Shown: piece after piece, positions 36,028-44,494 of the stretch
How positions within the stretch are numbered: the first letter of the stretch is position 1
How the letters are laid out: each line of letters starts with the position of its first letter
Source of the DNA: Vibrio sp. 10N.261.45.E2
GTDB taxonomy: Bacteria > Pseudomonadota > Gammaproteobacteria > Enterobacterales > Vibrionaceae
Length of the DNA stretch: 56,293 bases
Direction of reading: 5' to 3'
Assembly (NCBI RefSeq): GCF_002875705.1
Contig: NZ_MCZZ01000095.1
Coordinates: 1-56,293 of the forward strand
Notes under the pieces: generated by a model
Told to the model about the DNA's origin: nothing
What the model saw: the letters and a program-made list of their open reading frames with translations, nothing else
The model's database searches: none
Made by a program: the position numbers and the translations under genes

Positions 36028-37356
36028 ATGTTGTATTTTGAGTTTCTATTTTTACTTGTCGTTCTCTATATCGGTTCTCGGTATGGTGGTATTGGCTTAG
36101 GTGTTGTTTCTGGTATTGGTTTGGTTATCGAGGTGTTTGTCTTCAAGATGCCACCAACGTCTCCACCTGTCACCGTAATGTTGATCATCCTCGCTGTTGT
36201 TACTTGTGCCTCGATCCTCGAAGCGGCTGGTGGCTTGAAATACATGCTACAAGTGGCGGAAAGGGTGTTAAGAAAGAACCCGAAACGCGTTACCATGATA
36301 GCCCCGTTCGTGACTTATTCGATGACTTTCTTATTGGGTACTGGCCACGCGGTTTACTCCATTATGCCAATCATCGGCGATGTTGCGCTAAAGAACGGTA
36401 TTCGTCCTGAGCGTCCAATGGCGGCAGCTTCAGTTGCATCTCAACTTGCGATTACTGCATCACCAATTTCAGCAGCTGTGGTGTACTACCTCGCACAACT
36501 TTCAGATATCCAACACTCGATTACTCTGCTTTCCATTTTGATGGTGACGGTTCCTGCAACGCTGTTTGGTACGTTCTTACTTTCTTTGTACAGTTTGAAA
36601 CGCGGTAAAGAACTGAACGACGATCCTGATTATCAAGAACGTTTGAAAGATCCTGAGTGGAAAAAGCGCATCGAAAACACCACTGCGACGTCTTTGGATG
36701 AAGTGCTTCCAACTTCGGCTCGTAATGCGGTTTTGATTTTCCTACTTTCAATTGTCGTGATTGTTATCGTGGCGATGGTGCCTGAGATCAGAACCATCGT
36801 AGACGGCGATAAGCCAATTAAGATGTCGGTGATCATCCAAATGATGATGCTCTGTTTCGGCGGAATCATCTTGCTAGCGACCAAAACTGACCCGCGTCAC
36901 GTGCCAAATGGCGTGGTCTTCAAATCGGGTATGGTGGCAGCGATTGCTATCTTCGGTATCGCTTGGATGTCAGATACTTACTTCCAATACGCAATGCCTC
37001 AATTCAAATCTGGCATTGTGGAAATGGTGACTAATTACCCTTGGACGTTTGCACTAGCGCTATTCATCGTATCGGTTGTGGTGAACTCACAAGCCGCAAC
37101 AGCACGTATGATGCTACCTGTTGGCCTTGGTCTAGGGTTAGATCCAGCCTTGCTTATCGGCTTGATGCCAGCGGTTTACGGCTACTTCTTTATCCCGAAC
37201 TACCCATCTGATATCGCAACGGTGAACTTCGATGTATCTGGTACCACTAAGATTGGTAAGTGGTACTTCAACCACTCATTCATGTCGGTGGGTTTGATCG
37301 GTGTCGTAGGCGCATGTTGTTTAGGTTACGCACTAGCACAGATTTTTATCGCTTAA
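36028..37356 (+). CDS. Anaerobic C4-dicarboxylate transporter, DcuA/DcuB family
   Basis: A 442-residue carrier with about 10-12 membrane helices. Like E. coli DcuA/DcuB it would exchange fumarate, aspartate, malate and succinate during anaerobic growth. Matching segments are GGIGLGVVSGIGLVI, ASILEAAGGLKYMLQVAE, RNPKRVTMIAPFVTYSMTFL, IRPERPMAAASVASQLAITA and NYPSDIATVNFDVSGTTKIG near the end. Features of both DcuA (ITASPISAAVVY) and DcuB (GTGHAVYSIMPII) are present, so the subtype is left open. ATG 36028 is used, with CAGG upstream. Confidence 0.92.
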   Translation: MLYFEFLFLLVVLYIGSRYGGIGLGVVSGIGLVIEVFVFKMPPTSPPVTVMLIILAVVTCASILEAAGGLKYMLQVAERVLRKNPKRVTMIAPFVTYSMTFLLGTGHAVYSIMPIIGDVALKNGIRPERPMAAASVASQLAITASPISAAVVYYLAQLSDIQHSITLLSILMVTVPATLFGTFLLSLYSLKRGKELNDDPDYQERLKDPEWKKRIENTTATSLDEVLPTSARNAVLIFLLSIVVIVIVAMVPEIRTIVDGDKPIKMSVIIQMMMLCFGGIILLATKTDPRHVPNGVVFKSGMVAAIAIFGIAWMSDTYFQYAMPQFKSGIVEMVTNYPWTFALALFIVSVVVNSQAATARMMLPVGLGLGLDPALLIGLMPAVYGYFFIPNYPSDIATVNFDVSGTTKIGKWYFNHSFMSVGLIGVVGACCLGYALAQIFIA

Positions 37357-37398
37357 CCTAACTTCTTGTCGCTTAATCTGCTAGCGAGATAAGAAAAG

Positions 37399-37429
37399 AA
37401 AAACAGCGCCTATTGAGGCGCTGTTTTTG
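37399..37429 (+). terminator. Intrinsic terminator after the Dcu transporter
   Basis: AAAACAGCGCCT/AGGCGCTGTTTT, a 12-bp stem with a 4-nt loop and a T run. It may also serve the convergent gene on the minus strand. Confidence 0.85.
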
Positions 37430-37475
37430 TTTGATAGTTCGGATTAGAAACTAGGTTTGGAATTAATAACCAATA

Positions 37476-37799
37476 TTAACGAGGCTCAAAGGCGAGCGAC
37501 TGAATCGCTTCTTCAATGGTTAGGAAGTGAATCTTCATCAAGCATACTTCGGCTTTCTGGAACTCGTGATTTCGAATCAGCTTAGTCACGTTTTCAACTG
37601 AATACTGCTCAGGTCGTTTCGTCAGGGACAGTTGATTTGAGCTCGATTGAAGTGCGTAGCTGTCGCCTTCTGAATCGATGAGGTAATCATCTTCGCCCAA
37701 GATCATGTCTGAGCATTCGGCTTGAAAGTCTTGTTCGGACGCGACGTAAATAAGCTCATCGTCACCGTCGAGTTTTACCAAAGATGGCCAACTGATCAT
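37476..37799 (-). CDS. Small conserved protein, possibly DUF4144
   Basis: A 107-residue acidic protein. The N-terminus MISWPSLVKLDGDDELIYV and the cysteine-containing DFQAECSDMILGEDDYLID recall the DUF4144 family of Vibrio and Shewanella, whose role is unknown. The start at 37799 is chosen because TTAGAGG precedes ATG and the conserved region begins there; the frame continues upstream to 37877 without a ribosome-binding site. It follows the metallopeptidase-like gene on the same strand with 81 bp between, so the two may be co-transcribed. Confidence 0.65.
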   Translation of the reverse strand: MISWPSLVKLDGDDELIYVASEQDFQAECSDMILGEDDYLIDSEGDSYALQSSSNQLSLTKRPEQYSVENVTKLIRNHEFQKAEVCLMKIHFLTIEEAIQSLAFEPR

Positions 37800-37880
37800 T
37801 ATTGCCTCTAAATCATTCGTATTGAAGTGTGTCAGCACTATAAACGCTTTCGAACCTTTGGTCATGTGCAGTCCCAAGCG

Positions 37881-38672
37881 CTATTTGCTCAAAGATCGCC
37901 CTAATGGTGCGAAGTAACCTTGTAGGGCTTGGTATATCTCTTCTCGATGCGCCATATCGGGATACACGGGGTACATGTCAGGCTTGGTTGTGCCATCCAC
38001 AAGATAAGCGTTCTTAATATCAGAGCAGGATTCAATCACTGACTCAAAGGCGCGCGCCATCATCTCTGTGGGTAATGAGAAGTAACGGGCAGACATCGCC
38101 TTGTCGGCAATAACGCTACGAGCCACGTAATCGTGTTTATCTAAGTTGTTGTCGCTAAGCAATGTGGCATCGAATAATGACATCAGACTCTCGTTTAATG
38201 GATGAGGTCTTATTTTTCGATCGTGTAACCAACAGTCACTGGCAAACAAGATGTGTTTTCTTGGGCCAGAGGTGTCACCAATTTCAAACGCCTTCTCGGC
38301 AATGTAGTGGTCAAACGCATGCCAAAACTCATGAGCGAGTGCACCTGCTCCAGCATTCTTAGCAAGGGCTAATTCTCGCTGGTTAGGTGCGTAGTGTGCT
38401 TGCACGCCTTTTCTGCCGCCACTGCCGAACGCTAAACCTAAGGTTCCGCGCAGGCCAATCGCTTCTGGTGGCAAAGCCAAGATGTAAGCTAAGTCTGCTA
38501 GCGAATCGAATATCAAGTTCGCAGCCAAGTCCTTCTCTTCTTTGGTTACCCAAGCGCCCACACGAATGCTGCCCATACCAAAGGTCTGTTTGATGTCCAT
38601 AAAAGACACCTGGTCGCCATGTCGGTAGTCTGGGCCTTCGCGCGTTTTGTATTTAAAGTGAGTTAACTTCAA
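37881..38672 (-). CDS. Predicted zincin-like metallopeptidase (CLCA_X-like)
   Basis: A 263-residue protein with the zinc-binding HEXXH-type variant HEFWHAFDHY at about residue 115, preceded by GAGALA. A downstream conserved block, LPTEMMARAFESVIE, could supply the third ligand, as in proteins annotated CLCA_X or polyvalent-protein zincins. There is no signal peptide, so it would act in the cytoplasm. TTG is the start, with AAGGA five bases upstream. Substrate and role are unknown. A gene for a small acidic protein follows it. Confidence 0.65.
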   Translation of the reverse strand: MKLTHFKYKTREGPDYRHGDQVSFMDIKQTFGMGSIRVGAWVTKEEKDLAANLIFDSLADLAYILALPPEAIGLRGTLGLAFGSGGRKGVQAHYAPNQRELALAKNAGAGALAHEFWHAFDHYIAEKAFEIGDTSGPRKHILFASDCWLHDRKIRPHPLNESLMSLFDATLLSDNNLDKHDYVARSVIADKAMSARYFSLPTEMMARAFESVIESCSDIKNAYLVDGTTKPDMYPVYPDMAHREEIYQALQGYFAPLGRSLSK

Positions 38673-38792
38673 AAGGGTCCTTGGAAACAGACAGAAGAAT
38701 GAATGGGATGCTTAGCGAGAAGCACATATCTGAGATGCATCTCTTAGAATTAAGGGAAGTTAGCACTTTTAGTGGCAAATTGCCGAACAAAA

Positions 38793-39482
38793 TTAGTCTA
38801 GGTTAAGCTCAAATGCTTCCCAAGAGGTTGGGTTACCTTCACGAGTAAGTGGGAAGAGGGGCGCTTGTGGTTTTGCATAGCTTAATCGGTGCAGCCTTTG
38901 AGTTACGTGGTAGCTGTCAAGCCCTGATACTGTGACTATATCCAACGTCTCTAAATCAAGGTAGCCATCCGGCATTAGTGCGCGCTTTGGTGCGTGGATC
39001 GTTACCACCTCACCGATCAGCATTTGAGTTTGATTGCTTTCGATGGTGATCTTTTCTTTGAACGTTAACCCTATTTTTAAATTGCTTTCCAAGACGAAGG
39101 GAGCGGGAAAAATGTCGTCATAATAGGGTGTGAGACCGACCGCGTTAAATTCAGAGACTGGTTTGGGATAACGAGCCGAGGTTTGATGTGCCTTTTTTAC
39201 GAAATCGGCGCCAATGCTGTTAACGGTGAAGTGCTGAGTTTCGACAATGTTTTCTAGCGTATGACGGCGGCTTTTGTCAGGACGAACAATAAAACCAAGC
39301 AGAGCAGGATCAGACCCTAGATGGATAACCGAGCTCACTATCGCAAGGTTCTCGACACCCTGTTTATCACAAGTGCCAATGAGGTTGGCGCTTTTGAACC
39401 CAGACAGAGAGTTAACTAAACGAATGCGCTGGCGCTGATCCATGGTTTGGATATCTTGTTTAGAAAGGGTTATGTTCTTCAT
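38793..39482 (-). CDS. Flavin reductase-like FMN-binding protein
   Basis: A 229-residue protein with the FMN-binding split-barrel fold. The N-terminal half shows NLIGTCDKQGVENLAIVSSV, LLGFIVRPDKSRRHTLENI and HFTVNSIGADFVKKAHQTSA, typical of the flavin reductase-like group. It may reduce FMN for an oxygenase or act on an unknown substrate. No partner oxygenase is adjacent and the gene stands alone. The ribosome-binding site is weak (AGAAGA). Confidence 0.85.
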   Translation of the reverse strand: MKNITLSKQDIQTMDQRQRIRLVNSLSGFKSANLIGTCDKQGVENLAIVSSVIHLGSDPALLGFIVRPDKSRRHTLENIVETQHFTVNSIGADFVKKAHQTSARYPKPVSEFNAVGLTPYYDDIFPAPFVLESNLKIGLTFKEKITIESNQTQMLIGEVVTIHAPKRALMPDGYLDLETLDIVTVSGLDSYHVTQRLHRLSYAKPQAPLFPLTREGNPTSWEAFELNLD

Positions 39483-39779
39483 ATCTTCTCTTCTCTTCTT
39501 CTCATTATTGTTATTTTCGAGCTTGCTCGCTAACGAGCTTATATGTACGAAGAATCACCTTTTATCGATCAAAGAGTCTGCGGCTACTTGCTGGGATGTT
39601 TGAGAAAGTGCTTGGGTGTTTTAAAAAGGAAGGGGGACTTAGGATTCTTTGTTACTGTCCTTGCTGGGGCATAATGGTTCAGCAGTCGTGTAAAGATACG
39701 AAGTCGCTAAATTTGTTATTGCAGCGGTTTGCTATTGAGCGATACCATATAGGGCTATTTCTTTGGTAAAGATTTAATT

Positions 39780-40187
39780 ATGTCAGATGAAAAACTCGCT
39801 CTTGAGTGGATGCGCCAACAAGCTCATAAAGTTGATCCATATGTTATCAACCCATCGTTTGATGAATGCGTTGAGTTGCTTGATCCTGCCTTCAAGAAAG
39901 GTAAGAGTGTTGCTCAACTAAAGTATCTGCTATCAGAAGCGGATCGCCGAGCGGGCGCGGCAGAACGTAAACATGCAGCCTTAAAGTATGCCAAAGAAAA
40001 AAGCCCTAATGCTGGTCAGATTCTGCGTCTGCAAAGTAAGCTTCAACAAGTCCAGCTGGCATTAAAATTAGCGACGGGCGACAACAACATGACCATCTCT
40101 CAGTTCTGTTCTGAGTATGACGTTACCAAGCGTGACGGCAATACGGCATGGAATGAAAAGCTGGTAGAGCAGGGTAAGAGAAAGTAG
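39780..40187 (+). CDS. Hypothetical helical protein
   Basis: A 135-residue hydrophilic, mostly helical protein that I do not recognise. The middle (QLKYLLSEADRRAGAAERKH to LQSKLQQVQLALKLATG) is heptad-like and may form a coiled coil. The C-terminal part (MTISQFCSEYDVTKRDGNTAWNEKLVEQ) resembles a small folded motif. No signal or membrane segment. It has its own terminator. The 297 bp upstream contain no other gene. Confidence 0.6.
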   Translation: MSDEKLALEWMRQQAHKVDPYVINPSFDECVELLDPAFKKGKSVAQLKYLLSEADRRAGAAERKHAALKYAKEKSPNAGQILRLQSKLQQVQLALKLATGDNNMTISQFCSEYDVTKRDGNTAWNEKLVEQGKRK

Positions 40188-40194
40188 CCATTAA

Positions 40195-40221
40195 AAAGCC
40201 TGAAAATCGCTTTCAGGCTTT
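40195..40221. terminator. Intrinsic terminator between convergent genes
   Basis: AAAGCCTGAAA/TTTCAGGCTTT, an 11-bp stem with a 5-nt loop, between the helical protein (+) and the exported AGE-like protein (-). Confidence 0.8.
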
Positions 40222-40256
40222 GTCGCATATTCGCTTAATCAGAGTGAACACTCACG

Positions 40257-41699
40257 CTAAGGTCGAATGTTTTTGAAGCTGACCCTTTGCGTTTCATCGT
40301 CTTGATTCTCTAACTTAACCACATCCCCTTGATAGTAGTAAGGCTCCATCGGCATTTGGCTGTTGGTTGGCCTTGCGTAATGTAAGATCGCGGGTTGGTC
40401 TTCAATTTGCTGAGCATATAAATAACCAATCAACGCATGTTCAAATTGGTGATAGCCGTTGCCCCATTGGAACGCTTTGGTACTTTTAGGATCAAGCCCA
40501 ACGCCACCATACTTGTGATCAACCCATACATCATGAAAGGTGGGTAGGGTGTATTGCAGTACGTCTTTCATTGAACCATCGACAAGCGAAACCGTCATTG
40601 CTGCTTGATCAAGCTCAGCCCACTCCCATGATGAAGCCCACTGGCTGTGAGGCCTGCTTTGCCAGCCCGTAATCTCTTGTCCTTTCCACGCTTGTTGAAG
40701 TTCTTCGCCAAAGTATTGAGATACGCTCACGAACTCTTTTTGATATTGAGCTTGGGCTAAGGTGTGCTTCATCCCATTCATACCGAACTCTTTCCATTCG
40801 GAGTTATCCAATGCTTGGCCTGTAAGGTAAGTCATCCAATAGGCTTTGATGGTGTGTCCAAAATCGTTGTGATTGGCGTTTGGCATCATGGCAGCTTTGC
40901 TGTGAATCGCACCGTAGAAGCGTTGTTCATCTTCAGAGTGGTAGTGCTCGACCATGGTTTGTGTCAGCCAATTCAGGTCATCAAGCCACTTTGTCTTGGT
41001 GGGCTCTTTTAGCAGAGGTGCAACTAACAGCATGTAACCATTAATCTGATCAAGTTGCGCGACCAGTTCACGTTGTGTGGCTTTGCCATCTTCACCGTCA
41101 GCAAGTACCCAAGCAAGGCCATTCCCATCTTTAAGTCGATACTTTTCAAAGATAAACGCTTGTTGGGCAATGAGCGCTTCCTCTACCTGTTTGTCTTGGG
41201 TGAGATAGTAGTACATCGCTAATCCAACTAATGCATACGCTTGATCTTGAGCCGTTCGCTGTTGCCACTCCAATCCTGCTTTTCCATCTTTGGTGAAGCT
41301 GATGAAGCCGCCATTTTGCTGATCTTCTAAGTGTTCAATGAGGAAGTAAGCCCCTTGCTTAGCGAGCGCTAATGCCTGCTTATCGCCAGTCAGGTGGTAG
41401 AGCACGCCATAGGCATAGGTTTGACGCGATTTCATGCGCGTAAACTCTTTGCCAAAGTGTGGTGTGATCCAGCCTCTGTCTAATTCAGGACAAACGTTAG
41501 ATACATCGAGGAGTGTTCCATCATCACAACGGAAAGTGGGGAAGTTGCCTATCGGTTCTCCCTGAGCACTCGGCATTAGCCAATAAGGTGCCAGCCCTTC
41601 AGAGGCATGATTGATCCAGTCTTCGCCTGTGGGAAGGGTGACATTGGCAGATATAGCGAAACTGGTCACGCTGAGTAATGCGATGGTTGCTCGTAACAT
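40257..41699 (-). CDS. Exported AGE-like (alpha/alpha)6-barrel protein
   Basis: A 480-residue protein with a signal peptide (MLRATIALLSVTSFAISANV, cleavage near residue 18). The body shows repeated helical hairpins like N-acylglucosamine 2-epimerases and six-hairpin glycosidases: RMKSRQTYAYGVLYHLTGD, AQDQAYALVGLAMYYYLTQD, and HNDFGHTIKAYWMTYLTGQ, which resembles the His motif of AGE enzymes. Two cysteines near residue 45-55 could form a disulfide. A periplasmic location suggests action on an imported sugar or oligosaccharide; the substrate is unknown. An inverted repeat at 41754-41775 lies upstream. Confidence 0.7.
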   Translation of the reverse strand: MLRATIALLSVTSFAISANVTLPTGEDWINHASEGLAPYWLMPSAQGEPIGNFPTFRCDDGTLLDVSNVCPELDRGWITPHFGKEFTRMKSRQTYAYGVLYHLTGDKQALALAKQGAYFLIEHLEDQQNGGFISFTKDGKAGLEWQQRTAQDQAYALVGLAMYYYLTQDKQVEEALIAQQAFIFEKYRLKDGNGLAWVLADGEDGKATQRELVAQLDQINGYMLLVAPLLKEPTKTKWLDDLNWLTQTMVEHYHSEDEQRFYGAIHSKAAMMPNANHNDFGHTIKAYWMTYLTGQALDNSEWKEFGMNGMKHTLAQAQYQKEFVSVSQYFGEELQQAWKGQEITGWQSRPHSQWASSWEWAELDQAAMTVSLVDGSMKDVLQYTLPTFHDVWVDHKYGGVGLDPKSTKAFQWGNGYHQFEHALIGYLYAQQIEDQPAILHYARPTNSQMPMEPYYYQGDVVKLENQDDETQRVSFKNIRP

Positions 41700-41753
41700 G
41701 ATGTTTATCTTAATGATTTGAGTTTCGTTGAATATAAACAATCACATCTGCAC

Positions 41754-41775
41754 ATTGTGAATCAGCGATCACAAT
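41754..41775. promoter_or_regulatory. Inverted repeat ATTGTGA-N8-TCACAAT
   Basis: Perfect 7-bp arms with the CRP half-site sequence but an 8-bp spacer in place of the usual 6. It lies 55 bp upstream of the exported AGE-like gene. It may be a variant CRP site or the operator of another regulator. Confidence 0.4.
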
Positions 41776-41840
41776 CGACCAAATTATTTGTGGTGTAGAT
41801 GTAGGATTATCTGGGTCTTACTCATTTAATATTGCAAATA

Positions 41841-41875
41841 AACAATAAATTATCGTTTATCGATAAATTATTGTT
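41841..41875. promoter_or_regulatory. 15-bp inverted repeat upstream of the DUF2975/HTH operon
   Basis: AACAATAAATTATCG and CGATAAATTATTGTT, one mismatch, separated by TTTAT. ATCGTTTAT is repeated at 41852-41860 and 41880-41888. The position, 57-91 bp before the first gene, suits an operator for the operon's own HTH protein. Confidence 0.5.
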
Positions 41876-41931
41876 GATCATCGTTTATTTTGATCTTAAT
41901 ATTCTTCCATCAACTCAACAGGAATATAAGT

Positions 41932-42480
41932 ATGTCTAAGATTCAAAAACAAAGTCGCCGTGTGCGAATGCTACTGCAGTCCTTGCTTGCACTCACTCCG
42001 ATCATGGTGTGTTACTTCTGGCTAACTGTTCAAACACCCTATGACTTTCTTAGTGAGATGGGCATTATTCAGTTTTCTATCGAGATGGACTACTTCACAA
42101 CCTCTCCACTCACTACGACAACAAGAATCATCGCAATGTTCACCAGTTTGGCGATGTCGAGCATTCTTATGTATGCATTAACGGTTCTGATACGCCTATT
42201 CCGTAACTATGAGCGAGGTGAAATCTTCTCTTTAGAAAACGCAATGTCCTATCAGAAACTCGGATATAGCTTGTTTTATTGGGTATTAGGTTCAGTTATC
42301 TATGGTTCATTGATGTCAGTGATTCTGTCGTTCAATAATCCACCAGGTGACCGTATCTTTGAGATTAGTTTTGTTGGTATGGACTTTTTAACACTGATAT
42401 TGGGTATAATTATTTTGATCATCTCATGGGTGATGAAAGAAGGTTATATTCTGGCTGACGAACACAGCCAAACGATTTAA
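41932..42480 (+). CDS. DUF2975 membrane protein
   Basis: A 182-residue protein with four predicted membrane helices (about residues 16-32, 65-85, 112-130, 143-165) and the DUF2975 pattern LIRLFRNYERGEIFSLENA between helices 2 and 3. Function is unknown. DUF2975 genes are commonly paired with a small Cro-type regulator, as here: the next gene starts 10 bp downstream. AGGA before ATG 41932 decides the start. Confidence 0.8.
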   Translation: MSKIQKQSRRVRMLLQSLLALTPIMVCYFWLTVQTPYDFLSEMGIIQFSIEMDYFTTSPLTTTTRIIAMFTSLAMSSILMYALTVLIRLFRNYERGEIFSLENAMSYQKLGYSLFYWVLGSVIYGSLMSVILSFNNPPGDRIFEISFVGMDFLTLILGIIILIISWVMKEGYILADEHSQTI

Positions 42481-42490
42481 AGGACTTGTC

Positions 42491-42724
42491 ATGACTATCC
42501 GCATTAATTTAGACATTATGATGGCCAAACGGAAAATGCGATTAAAGACATTGGCAAAAGAAGTTGGGATAACAGAAGCCAACTTATCGGTACTAAAGAA
42601 TGGCAAAGCCAAAGCGGTAAGGCTATCGACACTCGACAAGTTGTGTGAAGTATTAGATTGTCAACCTGGTGACATATTGGAATTTGAAGCGAATGTTCAC
42701 CAAGATAGCGTTACTACCGAGTAG
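42491..42724 (+). CDS. Small Cro/YozG-type HTH regulator
   Basis: A 77-residue protein that is almost entirely an XRE-type helix-turn-helix: MMAKRKMRLKTLAKEVGITE followed by ANLSVLKNGKAKAVRLSTLD and LCEVLDCQPGDILEF. It has a strong AAAGGA and lies 10 bp after the DUF2975 gene. Such pairs are thought to act as a membrane protein with its regulator; autoregulation through the inverted repeat at 41841 is plausible. Confidence 0.88.
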   Translation: MTIRINLDIMMAKRKMRLKTLAKEVGITEANLSVLKNGKAKAVRLSTLDKLCEVLDCQPGDILEFEANVHQDSVTTE

Positions 42725-42795
42725 CGAGTCAGCAAATCGTATTTACTAGTTACAACAATGAGTCTCGAAGTTGTTCGAGACTCATTCACTCCACA

Positions 42796-43443
42796 CTAAA
42801 CAGGCTCTCCCGCCTCGTCTTCTTCAACGATATCTTTTTCTAAGCTTGCCTCTGCTAGCCATTTTTGTATTGATGGGCTGTTCAGCACACGTTGTTGATA
42901 CTGCTGGGATTTTTCCGAAAGCTTGATGCCATAGGTTTCGACTCGCAGGGCTACTGGTGCAAACATGGCATCAGCAATCGACCATCCACCAAACAACCAA
43001 CCTTCTGGGTATTGTTCCATCTGCGTCGACCATATCGCATCAATACGTTCGATGTCTTTCAGCGCGCCTTCACTCAGCGTAAGCTTTCTTTTAGCTCGGC
43101 AATTCATTGGCATTTCATTCCTGACAGCAAAGAATCCTGAGTGCATCTCTGCGGAAATAGCTCTTGCACGAGCACGCTCTTTGGTGGATTTTGGCCATGC
43201 TGCGCCGTTCAAGTGGGCGTCGTTAACGTATTCGAGAATCGCCAATGAATCCCACACCGCAATGTCTCCATCTACTAAGGTCGGAACCTTGGCCGTTGGC
43301 GTCACTTTCGCCAGAGTGTCGTAAAAACCTGAGGTGAAGAGCTTAAGTTTGATGATGTCTGCATTCAGGTTGTAGTTGTCGAATATTAGCCATGCGCGCA
43401 ATGACCAAGTAGAGTAGTTCTGGTTTCCAATATAAAGCTGCAT
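42796..43443 (-). CDS. Glutathione S-transferase family protein
   Basis: A 215-residue GST. The N-terminal thioredoxin-like domain shows IGNQNYSTWSLRAWLI (probable catalytic Ser/Thr region), KVPTLVDGDIAVWDSLAILEYV with the conserved cis-proline and Ser that bind glutathione, then a helical C-terminal domain with GGWSIADAMFAPVALR. It resembles YfcF/YfcG-type or maleylacetoacetate-isomerase-like bacterial GSTs, substrate unknown. It is divergent from a LysR gene that might control it. AAGGAAG supports the start. Confidence 0.9.
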   Translation of the reverse strand: MQLYIGNQNYSTWSLRAWLIFDNYNLNADIIKLKLFTSGFYDTLAKVTPTAKVPTLVDGDIAVWDSLAILEYVNDAHLNGAAWPKSTKERARARAISAEMHSGFFAVRNEMPMNCRAKRKLTLSEGALKDIERIDAIWSTQMEQYPEGWLFGGWSIADAMFAPVALRVETYGIKLSEKSQQYQQRVLNSPSIQKWLAEASLEKDIVEEDEAGEPV

Positions 43444-43559
43444 AGGTGCTTCCTTGCGTTTGGTGAGTATGCATTTGAGCTTAGGGGATTGTATTGCGGC
43501 GCACTAACGGATAATTTTGATGCAATACATTAATAAAAACGATGGGTGGTGTTTTCAAT

Positions 43560-44393
43560 ATGGATATTGATGCGTTGCGAGGCTTTCTCGCGTTTGTGGA
43601 GACCAGCAGTTTTACACGTGCTGCAAAGCAGATTAGTCGCACCCAATCGGCCTTTAGTGCTCAGATGCGTAAGTTAGAGGAAGAACTTAACGTCACCCTG
43701 TTTCAAAAAGAGGGACGCAATCTAGTTTTGACTGAGGCGGGCTTGGCATTGCGTTCTCATGCGGAGCAGCTCGTCGCACTCCACAATACGGCATTGAAAC
43801 AAGTAAAACGTTATGAAGACAAACAACCTCTGCGACTCGGCTGCCCTGAAGACTATAACGACAGCATATTGCCGAAAGTGATTAAGCTGTTGCAGAACGC
43901 TGAACCTACCTGTTCCATTCAAGTGTTTAGCTTACCGAGCATTACGCTTAGAGAGTGGCTTGATGATGGTAGGCTCGATGCTGCGATTGTGACTCGCGCT
44001 CCCGATAGTGAAGAAGGATACTGGCTAACCAGTGATGTGGGCGTTTGGATAAGCAGTCCTGATTTTGTGTTTGATGATTCTAAACCTGTCCCGCTTGCTC
44101 TGTTTCAGACTGATTGTAAATACCACGCTGCGGCGGTAAATGGTTTAACTAAGCAGGGGATACCCTATCAATTACTAGCCTGTAGTAACACGGCTTCAGC
44201 TCAGCGCGCTATCGTCAAAGCAGGGCTGGCGATTGGAGCTATGGGTAAGCTTAGCGTCACTCCGGAGCTGAAAATCCTTGATGACATGCCACCATTGCCT
44301 TCGGTTGATATTGTACTCATCTTAGCGAGCAAGCATCATCCTGTATTGGATAAAGAGGTGCTCAATCAGCTGATTGAGTTGGATTCCAATTAG
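43560..44393 (+). CDS. LysR-family transcriptional regulator
   Basis: A 277-residue LysR protein with the N-terminal winged helix MDIDALRGFLAFVETSSFTR, AAKQISRTQSAFSAQMRKLE, and a periplasmic-binding-protein-like effector domain (PLRLGCPEDYNDSILPKVIK onward). It is divergent from the GST gene, its likely target. ATG 43560 gives the standard LysR N-terminus; ATG 43542 would add six residues. Confidence 0.9.
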   Translation: MDIDALRGFLAFVETSSFTRAAKQISRTQSAFSAQMRKLEEELNVTLFQKEGRNLVLTEAGLALRSHAEQLVALHNTALKQVKRYEDKQPLRLGCPEDYNDSILPKVIKLLQNAEPTCSIQVFSLPSITLREWLDDGRLDAAIVTRAPDSEEGYWLTSDVGVWISSPDFVFDDSKPVPLALFQTDCKYHAAAVNGLTKQGIPYQLLACSNTASAQRAIVKAGLAIGAMGKLSVTPELKILDDMPPLPSVDIVLILASKHHPVLDKEVLNQLIELDSN

Positions 44394-44443
44394 ACTTGTT
44401 GCTCGGTGAGAGGCATTGATACTGAGAGTGCTCAAGAAATAGA

Positions 44444-44478
44444 AAGGCCGAGAACATTGCGTTTCTCGGCCTTGTTTT
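44444..44478. terminator. Intrinsic terminator between LysR and MCP genes
   Basis: AAGGCCGAGAA/TTCTCGGCCTT, an 11-bp stem followed by a T run on the + strand. It separates convergent genes. Confidence 0.82.
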
Positions 44479-44494
44479 TATGGAAGAGAGAGAA

